From positions 8,811,501 to 8,875,500 of the forward strand of contig NZ_CP127173.1 in assembly GCF_030264295.1 (NCBI RefSeq): a stretch of 64,000 bases of DNA. Direction: 5' to 3'. Of this stretch, positions 53,360-61,900 are shown piece after piece. A program made the translations under genes and the position numbers. This DNA is from Amycolatopsis nalaikhensis (GTDB lineage: Bacteria; Actinomycetota; Actinomycetes; Mycobacteriales; Pseudonocardiaceae). Every line of letters begins with the position of its first letter. Within the stretch, counting starts at the first letter, position 1. The notes beneath the pieces were generated by a model. It was not told the origin of the DNA. It saw only the letters and a program-made list of their open reading frames with translations, and searched no databases.

Positions 53360-53562
53360 CGGGTCTCCTCCCGGTGCGCGGCCGGTCGGCGCGGACACGG
53401 GCGGGCCGGTCACCGGCCGCTCCCCCGGTCCCCCTGTCGTCCACGGTACTCAGAATCCCGCGGCGGGGCGGGGAACGCGCGATTCCCCGCCCTTTCGGGG
53501 CCAGTGCCCCGAAATTGTCGGTGCCCCCGGCTAGCCTGGATATCGGGGGGCCGAGGCCCGCC

Positions 53563-54954
53563 CTACAGCATTTTCCACGCCCGCGCGAGCGTGTCCCGCA
53601 GGATCTGTTCCATCTCGTCGAACTGCGCCTGGTCGCAGATCAACGGCGGCGAAAGCTGCACGACGGGCTCCGCGCGGTCGTCGGCCCGGCAGTACAACCC
53701 GGCTTCGAACAACGCCTCCGACAGGAACCCGCGCAGCACCCGCTCGGACTCCGCCGCGCTGAAGGTCTCCTTGGTCGCCTTGTCCTTCACCAGCTCGATG
53801 CCGTAGAAGAACCCGGCCCCGCGCACGTCGCCGACGATCGGGAGGTCCGTCAGCTTGTCCAAAGTGGACCGGAACGCCGACTCGCGCGCCAGCACGTGCC
53901 CGTAGAGGTCCTCGCGCTCGATGAGGTCGAGATTGGCCAGCGCCACCGCGCACGACACCGGGTGCCCGCCGTAGGTCGAGCCGTGCATGAACGTCGTTTC
54001 CCCGCGCGTGAACGGTTCCATCAGCCGCTCCGAAGCCAGCACCGCGCCGAGCGGCGCGTAGCCGGACGTCAGGCCCTTCGCCGTCGTGATGATGTCCGGC
54101 TGGTAGCCGTAGCGCTTGGCGGCGAAGTCGTACCCGACGCGGCCGAACGCGCAGATCACCTCGTCCGACACGAGCAGCACGTCGTGCTTGTCGCAGATTT
54201 CGCGCACCCGCTCGAAGTAGCCGGGCGGCGGCACGAAGCAGCCGCCGGTGTTCTGCACCGGCTCGAGGAACACCGCGGCGACGGTGTCCGCGCCCTCGAA
54301 CTCGATCGCCTGCTCGATCTGGTCCGCGGCCCAGCGCCCGTAGGCGACGTAGTCGTCGGCGTGCTCCGGCGCCCGGTAGAAGTTGGTGTTCGGCACGCGC
54401 AGGGTGCTCGGCACGAGCGGCTCGAAGTCGGCCTTCGCGCCGGGGATGCCGGTGATCGACAACGCGCCCTGCGACGTCCCGTGGTAGGCCAGTGCGCGGC
54501 TGATCACCTTGTGCTTGCCCGGTTTCCCGGCGAGCTTGAAGTACTGCTTGGCGAGTTTCCACGCCGTTTCGACCGATTCGCCGCCGCTCACCGTGAAGAA
54601 CACGCGGTTGAGGTCGCCCGGAGCCGCGGAAGCGAGCCGTGAGGCCAACTCGATCGCCGCTGGGTGCGCGTGGCCCCACAGGGGGAAGTACGCGAGCTGC
54701 TTCGTCTGCCGCGCGGCGGCGTCGGCGAGCTCTTCGCGGCCGTGGCCGACCTGGACCGCGAACAGGCCCGCGAGCCCGTCGAGATAGCGCTTCCCGCGGG
54801 CGTCCCAGATGTAGGCGCCTTCGCCGCGCACGATCACCGGGACGTCGGTCTCGGCGTAGGCGGAGTGGCGGGTGAAGTGCATCCAGAGGTTCTCGCGGGC
54901 CGCCCGGGCGAGGCCCGGCGCGTCGGCGGAAACGTGGTCGGCGGTAGTGGTCAT
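53563..54954 (-). CDS. Class III aminotransferase (omega-transaminase type)
   Basis: 463 residues from the ATG at 54954. PLP lysine Lys293 in TTAKGLTSGYAPLGAV, with VSDEVICAFGR upstream and GHTS-type segment SGGESVETAWKLAKQY earlier. It is of the group that uses pyruvate with putrescine, beta-alanine or other amines. It is divergent from the Lrp/AsnC gene side and shares the candidate operator at 55051 with it. With the APC permease beyond the regulator it may form an amino-acid or amine uptake and deamination regulon. Confidence 0.93.
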   Translation of the reverse strand: MTTTADHVSADAPGLARAARENLWMHFTRHSAYAETDVPVIVRGEGAYIWDARGKRYLDGLAGLFAVQVGHGREELADAAARQTKQLAYFPLWGHAHPAAIELASRLASAAPGDLNRVFFTVSGGESVETAWKLAKQYFKLAGKPGKHKVISRALAYHGTSQGALSITGIPGAKADFEPLVPSTLRVPNTNFYRAPEHADDYVAYGRWAADQIEQAIEFEGADTVAAVFLEPVQNTGGCFVPPPGYFERVREICDKHDVLLVSDEVICAFGRVGYDFAAKRYGYQPDIITTAKGLTSGYAPLGAVLASERLMEPFTRGETTFMHGSTYGGHPVSCAVALANLDLIEREDLYGHVLARESAFRSTLDKLTDLPIVGDVRGAGFFYGIELVKDKATKETFSAAESERVLRGFLSEALFEAGLYCRADDRAEPVVQLSPPLICDQAQFDEMEQILRDTLARAWKML

Positions 54955-55050
54955 GCCTCGGTTATCGCACGCGTCGCCGTCGGTACGCAAGCGATTCAGT
55001 CGTTCAGTGGAGCATCGACAACTAATCCATGGTCAACATCCCGGGCTAGC

Positions 55051-55070
55051 CTTCGGATTTAGTCGTCACG
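55051..55070. promoter_or_regulatory. Candidate Lrp operator, left copy
   Basis: CTTCGGATTTAGTCGTCAC lies in the aminotransferase promoter, just past the regulator's stop. Its complement reads GTGACGACTAAATCCGAAG, nearly the same as the right copy at 55614 except for a three-base insertion. Confidence 0.45.
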
Positions 55071-55071
55071 C

Positions 55072-55554
55072 TCAGCGAGTGCCCCACTGGTAGGTCTGTT
55101 TCCGCAGCTTGAGGTAGACCATCGCCTCCGCGTGCCGGACGCCGGGCAGCGCGCGGATCCGCGTCGAGATCAGCTCCAGCAGGGCCTCGTCGTCGGCGCA
55201 CACCGCTTCGCAGAGCAGGTCGTAGCGCCCGGCGCAGAGGATCACGTACGCGATTTCGTCCATTTCGGCCAGTGCGTCGCCGACCGGCTCCAGCGGGCCG
55301 TCGACGGTGATCGCGATCATCGCCTGCCGGAACAGCCCGACCTGCAAGGGATCCGAGACGGCCACGATCTGGATGACCCCGGAGTCCGACAGCCGCTGCA
55401 CCCGCTGCCGGACGGCCGCCTCCGAGAGGCCGACCGCCTTGCCGATCGTCGCGTACGCGCGCCGCCCGTCCTCCTGCAGCTGCGCGATGATCTGCCGCGA
55501 GATGTCGTCGAGCACCGGCGGGGCGGGCCGGCCGGTGTTGTCCTGGCTGCTCAC
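55072..55554 (-). CDS. Lrp/AsnC-family transcriptional regulator
   Basis: 160 residues from the GTG at 55554 (ATG at 55566 is possible). HTH: LDDISRQIIAQLQEDGRRAYATIGKAVGLSEAAVRQRVQRL. The RAM effector domain follows (MDEIAYVILCAGRYDLLCEAV and LRKQTYQWG). The family binds amino acids and oligomerises on repeated sites. It lies between an aminotransferase and an APC permease, and the same short motif appears in inverted orientation on both sides of the gene. Confidence 0.92.
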   Translation of the reverse strand: MSSQDNTGRPAPPVLDDISRQIIAQLQEDGRRAYATIGKAVGLSEAAVRQRVQRLSDSGVIQIVAVSDPLQVGLFRQAMIAITVDGPLEPVGDALAEMDEIAYVILCAGRYDLLCEAVCADDEALLELISTRIRALPGVRHAEAMVYLKLRKQTYQWGTR

Positions 55555-55613
55555 GCCCCGGATCATTCCCGACGCGGGCGACGTGGGGCAATCCCGGCAC
55601 GCCGTCACGTTCG

Positions 55614-55630
55614 GTGACTAAATCCGAAGG
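55614..55630. promoter_or_regulatory. Candidate Lrp operator, right copy
   Basis: GTGACTAAATCCGAAGG lies upstream of the permease and of the regulator itself. It is the inverted counterpart of the left copy 560 bases away. Confidence 0.45.
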
Positions 55631-55736
55631 CCGCGACCCCGCCTGACGACGAATTCGGTTGTCTTCAGCGCGTTGACAACACCGAATCGGTGCTGTTCCA
55701 TCCGTCGCACCTTGCCCCCGGCCGGAGGGAACGCCC

Positions 55737-57110
55737 ATGCCCCGCACTCCCGCCCCGCCCGACGTCGCCGCCGCGACCGCACCGGCGGCCCCGCGCACGC
55801 TCACCCGCTCCATCGGCGTCGGCGGCGGCACGCTGCTCACGCTCAGCTGCGTGACGCCGGCGTCGTCGCTGTTCGTCCTCGTGCCCCCGCTGTTCGCCGA
55901 CCTCGGCACCGGCACCGCGCTCGCCATCGCGCTGGCCGTGCTGCTCTGCGTCGGGATCGCCTTCTGCTACTCGGAACTCGGCACGCTGGTGCCCAGCGCG
56001 GGCGGCGAGTACGCGATGGTGACGACGGTGGCCAACCGGTTCGCCGGCTGGCTGACGTTCATGCTGTCGTTCGTCGTCATCCTCGTCGTGCCGCCGATCA
56101 TCGCGATCGGCGTCGCGGACTACGTCGCCGCGGTCGCCGACATCAACCCCTCGGTGGCGGGTGCGCTGGTGATGCTCGCGTCGACCGTGATGGGCCTGCT
56201 CAACCTGCGCTCCAACGCCTGGATCACCGGGGTGTTCCTGGTGATCGAGGTCGTCGCGATCTTCGTCGTCTCGCTGCTGGGGTTCACGCACACCACGCAG
56301 AGCCCGGCCGTGCTGCTGAAGCCGACCCTGGGCACGAGCGGGATCGGGCTGATCGCGGTCGTCACCGGGCTCGCCGTCGCGTTGTTCGTGGTGCAGGGCT
56401 TCAGCACGGCCGTCTACCTCGCCGAGGAGATGCGCGAGCCGCGCAGGACCGTGGCGCGCACGGTGTTCTGGACGCTCGGGATCAGCGCCGTCGTCATCCT
56501 CGTACCGGTCGTGGCGATCACCCTGGCCGTGCCGGACACCGCCGCGCTCGCCGGCGTCGACCTCACCGCGCTGGTCACCGCCTGGAGCGGCTCCGGCGTG
56601 GGCGCGGCGATCAGCCTCTGCATCGCGGCGGCGATCGTCAACGCGGTGATCGTCATGGTCATCCAGAACTCGCGGGTGCTCTACGCCTCGGCGCGCGACC
56701 AGGCGTGGCCGACGCCGGTGAACCGCGTGATGAGCGTCGTGAGCGAGCGGTTCGGTTCGCCGTGGGTGGCGACGCTCGTGGTCGGGTTGTCCGAGGCCGT
56801 GCTGTGCTTCGTGCCGGTGGACACGCTCAGCGGCGTCACCGGGGTCGCCGTCGTCGCGCTCTACCTCAGCGTCGCGGCCGCCGCGCTCGGCGCGCGCCGG
56901 GCGGCGCACCGGAAACCGCACGTGTGGCGGATGCCGGCGTGGCCGGTGGTGCCGGTGCTCGCCGTCGCGGCGCTGGCGTACGTCCTGGTCGAGCAGAGCG
57001 CACTGGACCTCGGGATCACCGCCGGGGTGCTGGTGGTGTCGGCGCTGTACTGGTGGGGCCACCTGCGGCGGCGTCCCGAGCGGTGGGTCGTCACGGTCCC
57101 TCAGGAGTAG
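55737..57110 (+). CDS. APC-superfamily amino acid permease
   Basis: 457 residues, about 12 TM helices, cytosolic N-terminus. GVGGGTLLTLSCVTPASSLFVLVPPLF is the usual first-helix glycine motif, CYSELGTLVPSAGGEYAMVTTVANRFAGWLTF the third-helix region, and VVQGFSTAVYLAEEMREPRRTVAR the sixth. It imports amino acids or polyamines. It faces the Lrp regulator, whose target it probably is together with the aminotransferase. Confidence 0.93.
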   Translation: MPRTPAPPDVAAATAPAAPRTLTRSIGVGGGTLLTLSCVTPASSLFVLVPPLFADLGTGTALAIALAVLLCVGIAFCYSELGTLVPSAGGEYAMVTTVANRFAGWLTFMLSFVVILVVPPIIAIGVADYVAAVADINPSVAGALVMLASTVMGLLNLRSNAWITGVFLVIEVVAIFVVSLLGFTHTTQSPAVLLKPTLGTSGIGLIAVVTGLAVALFVVQGFSTAVYLAEEMREPRRTVARTVFWTLGISAVVILVPVVAITLAVPDTAALAGVDLTALVTAWSGSGVGAAISLCIAAAIVNAVIVMVIQNSRVLYASARDQAWPTPVNRVMSVVSERFGSPWVATLVVGLSEAVLCFVPVDTLSGVTGVAVVALYLSVAAAALGARRAAHRKPHVWRMPAWPVVPVLAVAALAYVLVEQSALDLGITAGVLVVSALYWWGHLRRRPERWVVTVPQE

Positions 57111-57111
57111 G

Positions 57112-57636
57112 TCAGCGCTTCGGGCCCTTCAGCACGCGCAGCAGCGCGACGCCCGCCGCGAGCACGGCGGCGACCGCGACCAGCACCCACACCCAGCCGG
57201 GGATGGCGCTGGTGTCCACGGTCGGCTTGCCCGGCGCGGTCGTCGTCGGGGCGGCCGTGCTGGACGCGGCGGCAGTCACGGTGAAGTGCACGGTGCCCGT
57301 GACGTTGTCGCCGTCGGCCGCGATCGCCTTCCAGGTCAGGGTGTAGGCCTGGGCGGGCCCGGACGGCGTCACGGGCACCGTGACGACCTTGTCCGTGACG
57401 GTCGCGGCGCCGGTCTGCCAGGCGGTGCCGTCGCGCCCGGTGATCTTGACCGGGTCCGGCGGCAGCGTGACCGGCTCGCCGAACGTCAGCTGGATCCGCG
57501 TCGGCGCTTCGGCGAGCGACGCCCCTTCGGCGGGTGAGCTGGACTCGAGCTCGGTGTGGGCCGACGCGGGCCCGGCCAGCACCACGAGCCCGATGAGGGC
57601 GGCGAGCAGGGCCCCGAAAGCACGACGCGGGATCAT
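57112..57636 (-). CDS. CopC-type copper-binding protein, membrane anchored (intact)
   Basis: 174 residues from the ATG at 57636. Signal peptide ends PASA before the His that binds copper (HTELESSSPAEG). EAPTRIQLTFGEPVTLPPDPVKI and AYTLTWKAIAADGDNVTGTVHF are the CopC fold; the His of ADGH is replaced by ADGDN. A Thr/Pro linker and a TM helix (WVWVLVAVAAVLAAGVALL) anchor it. It is single, in contrast to the broken copy at 23997. Confidence 0.85.
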   Translation of the reverse strand: MIPRRAFGALLAALIGLVVLAGPASAHTELESSSPAEGASLAEAPTRIQLTFGEPVTLPPDPVKITGRDGTAWQTGAATVTDKVVTVPVTPSGPAQAYTLTWKAIAADGDNVTGTVHFTVTAAASSTAAPTTTAPGKPTVDTSAIPGWVWVLVAVAAVLAAGVALLRVLKGPKR

Positions 57637-57753
57637 CCGGACATCCTGCCCTATCCGGGTGTGCAGGCTTCGTGCCCACCCGTGCAGCCGTCCCTTCTCT
57701 TCGCGCCCCGCATTGGCCAGGATGAAGGCCTGGGTGGCGAGGGAAGGACCTCC

Positions 57754-58224
57754 ATGGCGACAGTGCGCGACGAAGCCGACGCACGGCGGCAGCTGCGGGC
57801 GGAGCACGAACGCGAGAAGCGGCCCGAACCGCGGGAGAAAGCCTCGAGCGTCGCGGAGCCGACGGGCGCGGGCGCGGCGGCCCTGGTCGCCGACGGCTCC
57901 GACGTCATCGCGTTGGACTACGCCGAGATCGAAGCAGCCAAGAAGGCCCTCGACGCGCGTCACCAGGAGCTGTCCCGTCACCTCGAGAACGCCCGCGAGC
58001 TGGGCACGCCACTGGCCGACGGCAACGGGCCGGTGTCGCACTGGATGCGCCGGTCGTTCGGGCTGCGGGGCGGCGCGGAGGCGGGCGGCGTCCAGCAGGC
58101 GCTGGAGTCGTACCTCGCCGAGCTGGCCTCGCTGCGCCAGACGCTCGACACGGTCGCGGCCACGCACCGCGGCAACGACGAAGAGGCCGCCGCGGTGCTG
58201 CGGGCGGGTGAGCGCGGTGCCTGA
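57754..58224 (+). CDS. ESX-type helical protein, first gene of the type VII cluster
   Basis: 156 residues, GGGAAGGACC site. Basic N-terminus (DEADARRQLRAEHEREKRPEPREK), then a helical hairpin: YAEIEAAKKALDARHQELSRHLENAR and LESYLAELASLRQTLDTVAATHRGNDEEAAAVLR. The helical hairpin and setting suggest a WXG100-related partner, but a clean W-x-G is not visible (SHWMRRS takes its place). The stop overlaps the next start region. Confidence 0.6.
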   Translation: MATVRDEADARRQLRAEHEREKRPEPREKASSVAEPTGAGAAALVADGSDVIALDYAEIEAAKKALDARHQELSRHLENARELGTPLADGNGPVSHWMRRSFGLRGGAEAGGVQQALESYLAELASLRQTLDTVAATHRGNDEEAAAVLRAGERGA

Positions 58225-59368
58225 GTTCCACTCGACCCACCACGGGCCGACCGCGCGCGAGCGGGCCAAGGCCAAGCGCGTGCGGCGGGAGAAGGCCGCG
58301 AACAGCCGGGAAGCCGCGTTCGGCCGGATCCACTGGGACAGCTACGACCACCGCGAGCTGTGGGACATGGTCCACTCGGCGGAGCCGTCGAAGCTCGGCG
58401 AGCAGGCCCACCGCTGGGCCGAGCTGGCGAAGGGCGTCGACACGGCCACCGGCGACGTCCACGCGCTGGTGCAGAAGCTGCTGCTGTCGTGGCGCGGCCC
58501 GTCGGCGGCCCGCGCGGCGGAGTCGGTGCAGCGCCTGACGGGCTGGGCGGACACGGCGGGCGAGAACGCCCGCCACATCGGCGACGGCCTCGATACGTAC
58601 ACGACGGCGATCGCCGAAGCCCGCCGCAAGATGCCGGAGCCGGTGCACTACTGGGCCGAGCGGTGGTTCCGCGAGGGGTACGCGGTCAAGCGGCTGGACG
58701 GGCCGGAGGGCACGTACATGCTGGACGACCTCCTCGACGACCAGCTGCCGACGAAGAAGCAGGCGGACGAAGCCAAGGCCGAGGCGGTCCGCGTGATGGA
58801 GCAGTACGAGAGCGCGAGCCACGACGTCCGGCACCGGCTGCCCCCGATGTTCGACACGGCGCCGCAGGTGGCCGCGGTGAGCGGGGATGCCGTTCCGGCT
58901 CCCCCTTCCCCGCCTGTTCCGCCTGTTCCGCCCACGCCTGCGCCTCCGGTTCCGCGTCCGCCGGATTCCGGTTTCGTGCCCGAGGATGCGACGTCGACGG
59001 CGTCCGCGGTGCCGCCGACGCTCACCGGGGCCGGAGTGATCGGACCCGGAACCGCCTCGGTTCCCGGCGGTGCTGGTGTTTCCGTGCCGGGAACATCAGG
59101 CGTTGCGGGCGTGCCGGGCGTGCCGGGCGTACTGGGGGCTCTGGGCGACGGCTCGCGGGCGGGTTCGGGCCGGTTCGGGACGGGTGGTTCCGGATTCTCG
59201 CCCGGCCAGTCCGGCGGCCGTGGTGCAGCGGGTGGGTACGGGATGTACCCACCGCAGGGCCAGGGCGCGCGACGCGAGGAGGACACGGAGCATCGCGACA
59301 AGTACGCCGAGGGGTACGACCTGCTCGACGACCTGCCACCCGCGTACCCGCCGGTGTTCGGCGAATGA
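58217..59368 (+). CDS. WXG/PPE-like type VII substrate with Pro/Gly-rich tail
   Basis: 383 residues from a GTG. The helical domain carries W92-R-G94 in LLLSWRGPSAARAAESVQ, the turn of WXG100/PPE-like proteins. A long disordered region (Pro-rich about 215-245, then Gly/Val/Pro repeats such as PGVPGVPGV) leads to a C-terminal YDLLD that fits the YxxxD/E export signal. It overlaps the following ATG (ATGA). A surface or secreted role is likely. Confidence 0.75.
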   Translation: MPEFHSTHHGPTARERAKAKRVRREKAANSREAAFGRIHWDSYDHRELWDMVHSAEPSKLGEQAHRWAELAKGVDTATGDVHALVQKLLLSWRGPSAARAAESVQRLTGWADTAGENARHIGDGLDTYTTAIAEARRKMPEPVHYWAERWFREGYAVKRLDGPEGTYMLDDLLDDQLPTKKQADEAKAEAVRVMEQYESASHDVRHRLPPMFDTAPQVAAVSGDAVPAPPSPPVPPVPPTPAPPVPRPPDSGFVPEDATSTASAVPPTLTGAGVIGPGTASVPGGAGVSVPGTSGVAGVPGVPGVLGALGDGSRAGSGRFGTGGSGFSPGQSGGRGAAGGYGMYPPQGQGARREEDTEHRDKYAEGYDLLDDLPPAYPPVFGE

Positions 59369-59658
59369 GCGGGTTCGCCACGGACCCGGCGGCGCTCGAA
59401 GAGTTGGCGCGTCGACTGGAGGAGGCGGCGGAGGACCACGCCAGGACGGCGGCCGAGGTGGCATCGGCGGGCGCGGCTGATCTCGGAGCGGTCGCGGTAT
59501 CGGGGGCGTTCGCCTCCCTGACGGGCGGCTGGGCCGACCGGATTCGGGCGGTGGAAAGGGATTTCGCGGCGGCGGCCGGAAGCGTCCGCGCGGCGGCGAA
59601 GGTCTATCGTGCCGCGGATGCCGACGCCGCCGAGGAGCTGGGGCGAGCCGATGGCTGA
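59365..59658 (+). CDS. EspC-like (type VII-associated) small helical protein
   Basis: 97 residues. The opening SGFATDPAALEELARRLEEAAEDHARTAAEV followed by FASLTGGWADRIRAVERDFAAAAGSVRAAAKVYRAADADAAEEL resembles the ESX-1 EspC/DUF2580 shape: two helices, a Gly-Gly-Trp turn, and a Tyr-x-x-x-Asp close (YRAAD). It starts inside the previous stop (ATGA) and its end overlaps a duplicated 5' fragment of the next gene. Confidence 0.65.
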   Translation: MSGFATDPAALEELARRLEEAAEDHARTAAEVASAGAADLGAVAVSGAFASLTGGWADRIRAVERDFAAAAGSVRAAAKVYRAADADAAEELGRADG

Positions 59659-59752
59659 GTTCCGCGGCCTCGGCCGCCCCGAAGCCGCCGCCCGGCTCGG
59701 CGGTTCTCCGGTGCCCGGCGCAATCCCCCGAGCGGGCCGGGCCGATGGCTGA
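59651..59752 (+). repeat. Degenerate, internally deleted duplicate of the next gene's 5' end
   Basis: The 59651-59744 segment repeats 59745-59886 with gaps: both begin GCCGATGGCTGA and TTCCGCGGCCTCGG, both contain CGGCCGCCCCG, and both continue CGGCTCGGCG...CCGGTGCCCGGC. It still forms a 33-codon ORF (MAEFRGLGRPEAAARLGG at its start) whose stop overlaps the ATG of the real gene. So the tandem copy has become a leader ORF for the gene it came from. Confidence 0.65.
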
Positions 59753-60434
59753 ATTCCGCGGCCTCGGGTTCGACCCCGTCCTCGGCCGCCCCGTAGCCGT
59801 CACCGAAGCGGCGCGCCGATGCACGGAAGCTGCAGCTCGGCTCGGCGATTCCCCGGTGCCCGGCGAAATCCCCGAGTGGGCCGGACCGTCCGCCCGCGCG
59901 CTGACCGACCGCGCCGAGCAAGCCGCGGCCGGACTCGCCGACCTGCCGGATGCCCTGCGCTCGGCCGCCGCCGTCCTGGACACCTGGGCCGAAACCCTGG
60001 CCGCCCACCTCCGGCACGCCGAAGAACTCGACCTCCGCGCCACGGCCGCACGACGCGCGCTCCTCGACGCCGAGGACGAAGTCGAACGCGCCGAGACCGA
60101 AGCGCAGTTCTCCCCCAGCACCGCGGAAGTCGCCACCGCCCGCGCCCGACTCGCCGAACGCCGGACCGCCCTCGACCGCATCCTCACCGAAGCCCGCGAG
60201 CTGGAACGCGCCCACACGGCCGAAGCAACCCGCGTCGCGGACCGGCTGCGAGCCCTCGGCGACGGCGTCCCGCTACCGGAGGCACCCGATTTCCCAACCC
60301 TGGCAACACAATTGGAGACGTTCTCGGCCGCCGGGCGCGAGCTGGGCGTGACGGTCGCGCGCACCCCCGTCACGCCCGTGACACCGCCGCCGGGCGCCGT
60401 GAGCGCGTTCGCCAACGCCTTGGGTGGCCGGTGA
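59745..60434 (+). CDS. WXG-type coiled-coil protein of the type VII cluster
   Basis: 229 residues. WXG at W45-A-G47 in PEWAGPSARALTDRAEQ, then long helices with heptad-like Ala/Arg/Glu (AEELDLRATAARRALLDAEDEVERAETEAQ, about residues 90-190) and a Pro/Thr-rich close. The N-terminus MAEFRGLGFDPVLGRPVAVTEAARRCTEAAARLG is conserved in the truncated duplicate ahead of it. It is coupled to the next gene by GTGA. Secretion partner or scaffold is likely. Confidence 0.65.
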   Translation: MAEFRGLGFDPVLGRPVAVTEAARRCTEAAARLGDSPVPGEIPEWAGPSARALTDRAEQAAAGLADLPDALRSAAAVLDTWAETLAAHLRHAEELDLRATAARRALLDAEDEVERAETEAQFSPSTAEVATARARLAERRTALDRILTEARELERAHTAEATRVADRLRALGDGVPLPEAPDFPTLATQLETFSAAGRELGVTVARTPVTPVTPPPGAVSAFANALGGR

Positions 60435-60982
60435 GACTGCCCGCCGTTTCCGGGATCACCCCGGTCAGCCTGGACTCGGTCGAGCGGACCACGGCCGAGC
60501 TGCACGCCCACATGGCCCGCCTGCGCGGCCCGGACGCGGCCCGGGATCTGGGCTTGGAGGCGGCGGCCGTGCAGTCCGCGGAGATCGCGCACGAACAGAA
60601 AGCCGGACTCCTGGCGCTGGTCCAACACCGCGACGCCGACCCCGCGCTCCTGATCGCCGGAATCGTGCCGGTCGACGGCCCGCTCGACGAGTCCGCGGCC
60701 GCCGGTCTCGGCCATTTCGTCGCGGACAGGACGCCGGGCATCCGCGAGGTGAGCAGCGCCCGCACCGGCCGCGGCTACCCGGTGGTGATCGTCGAGCGGA
60801 TCGGCCTGTCGGGCGCCCAGCTGCAGGCGGTGGTCCTGGACCCGGACCGTCCGCGCGCGGCGGTGTTCACGCTCCACTCACCGGGCGGCCGCGGCTGGCT
60901 GGAGGTCGCAGCCCTGGCCGGGACGCTCGTGGCGGGCGTGGACCTGACGCCCGCCGAGCCCCGAGCGACGGTCCGCCGATGA
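60431..60982 (+). CDS. Unknown protein of the type VII cluster
   Basis: 183 residues from a GTG overlapping the previous stop. An N-terminal helix (LDSVERTTAELHAHMARLR) is followed by an alpha-beta region with ALLIAGIVPVDG, YPVVIVERIG and LQAVVLDPDRPRAAVFTLHSPGGRGW. The second half looks like a small beta-barrel or Roadblock/profilin-like fold, as occurs in ESX-associated proteins, but I cannot name a family. It is the last gene of the coupled ESX set before the regulator. Confidence 0.55.
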   Translation: MRLPAVSGITPVSLDSVERTTAELHAHMARLRGPDAARDLGLEAAAVQSAEIAHEQKAGLLALVQHRDADPALLIAGIVPVDGPLDESAAAGLGHFVADRTPGIREVSSARTGRGYPVVIVERIGLSGAQLQAVVLDPDRPRAAVFTLHSPGGRGWLEVAALAGTLVAGVDLTPAEPRATVRR

Positions 60983-61016
60983 GCCTCACGCCCGCAACTT
61001 GCGCGGCGTTCCGCCG

Positions 61017-61075
61017 ACAAACCTCACCCCCAGCGCCCGGAACTCGCGGCGGCCCCATGAACCTCACCCCCGCAA
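61017..61075. repeat. Partial duplications of the AraC gene's 3' end
   Basis: The words CCTCAC(C/G)CCCGCAAC and CCCGGAACTC(C/G)CG occur up to three times between 60979 and 61100. One copy ends the AraC gene, others lie beyond its stop. They look like small slippage copies of the gene's last 40 bases. Confidence 0.4.
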
Positions 61076-61852
61076 CGCTTGTTCCCGGAACTCCCGCGGC
61101 GTCCGGCCGGTCGCCCGCCGGAAGGTCCGCGAGAAGTGCGGAGCGCTCGTGAATCCGCAGTCCCGCGCGATTTCCGCGATCCCCCGCCCCGCCTTGGCCG
61201 GGTCGGCGAGCAGCGTCTTCGCCCGTTCGATCCGCAGGCCCTTCAGCCGTTCCGACACACCCTGGCCGTCGTCGAAGAGCTGGTACAGCCGCCTTCGCGA
61301 GATGTACAGCGCCTCGGCGATCTTGTCCGCGGTCAGCGACTGCTCCCCCAGGTGCGCCCGCATGTACTCGAGCGCCGCCCGCCGTCGCGCGGCCAGCGCG
61401 TCGACGCGGTCCAGCTCGACCCGAAGCGCGCTGCGCAGCACCAGCTCCGCCAAGCCGAGGAGGTGGTGGGCCAGCCCGTGCGGGTCGAGCCGGGAACCGG
61501 CCGCCAGGACGTGCGCCACAGCGCTGGCGAACAACGTCCGCAACGGCGCGTCGACCTCGACCGGGCGGAACATCAGCGGCCGCAGCTCGGTGAACGGGAT
61601 CGACAGCTTCGCCGCCGCCACCGTCAGCATCACGACGCCGCGTTCGGACGGCAGCAGGTGCAGCGTCGCGTCGGCGAACGTCAGCTTCGCGCCGGACTCG
61701 GCGACCGCGCGCGGGACCGGGCAGCGCATCAGCAGCTGGACGCTCTCGGGGTCCGCGGTACCACCGAGGATCGCCGCTCGCGCCGCCGCCGCGCCCGAAG
61801 CGCGGACGACCAGGTACCCGCTCGCGGGTACGTCCACCGGGTGCTCGGCCAT
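61064..61852 (-). CDS. AraC-family transcriptional regulator
   Basis: 262 residues from the ATG at 61852 (an ATG at 61861 is also possible). The N-terminal half is a cupin-like AraC-binding-like region (PSERGVVMLTVAAAKLSIPFTELRPLMFRPV). The HTH pair begins MRAHLGEQSLTADKIAEALYISRRRLYQLFDDGQG and ends RGIAEIARDCGFTSAPHFSRTFRRATGRTPREFREQAL. It is divergent from the EspG-like gene across 48 bases and may regulate the ESX cluster. Confidence 0.92.
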   Translation of the reverse strand: MAEHPVDVPASGYLVVRASGAAAARAAILGGTADPESVQLLMRCPVPRAVAESGAKLTFADATLHLLPSERGVVMLTVAAAKLSIPFTELRPLMFRPVEVDAPLRTLFASAVAHVLAAGSRLDPHGLAHHLLGLAELVLRSALRVELDRVDALAARRRAALEYMRAHLGEQSLTADKIAEALYISRRRLYQLFDDGQGVSERLKGLRIERAKTLLADPAKAGRGIAEIARDCGFTSAPHFSRTFRRATGRTPREFREQALRG

Positions 61853-61900
61853 CGGCACCATCGTGCCCGACGCCGGTCGCCCACCACGGGAAGGGGGACC

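Noticed and set aside
53360..53562. Biarylitide-type pentapeptide gene upstream of the P450
   Set aside because: I read the minus strand of the gap for a short ATG/GTG ORF with Tyr and His codons before a stop and found none.
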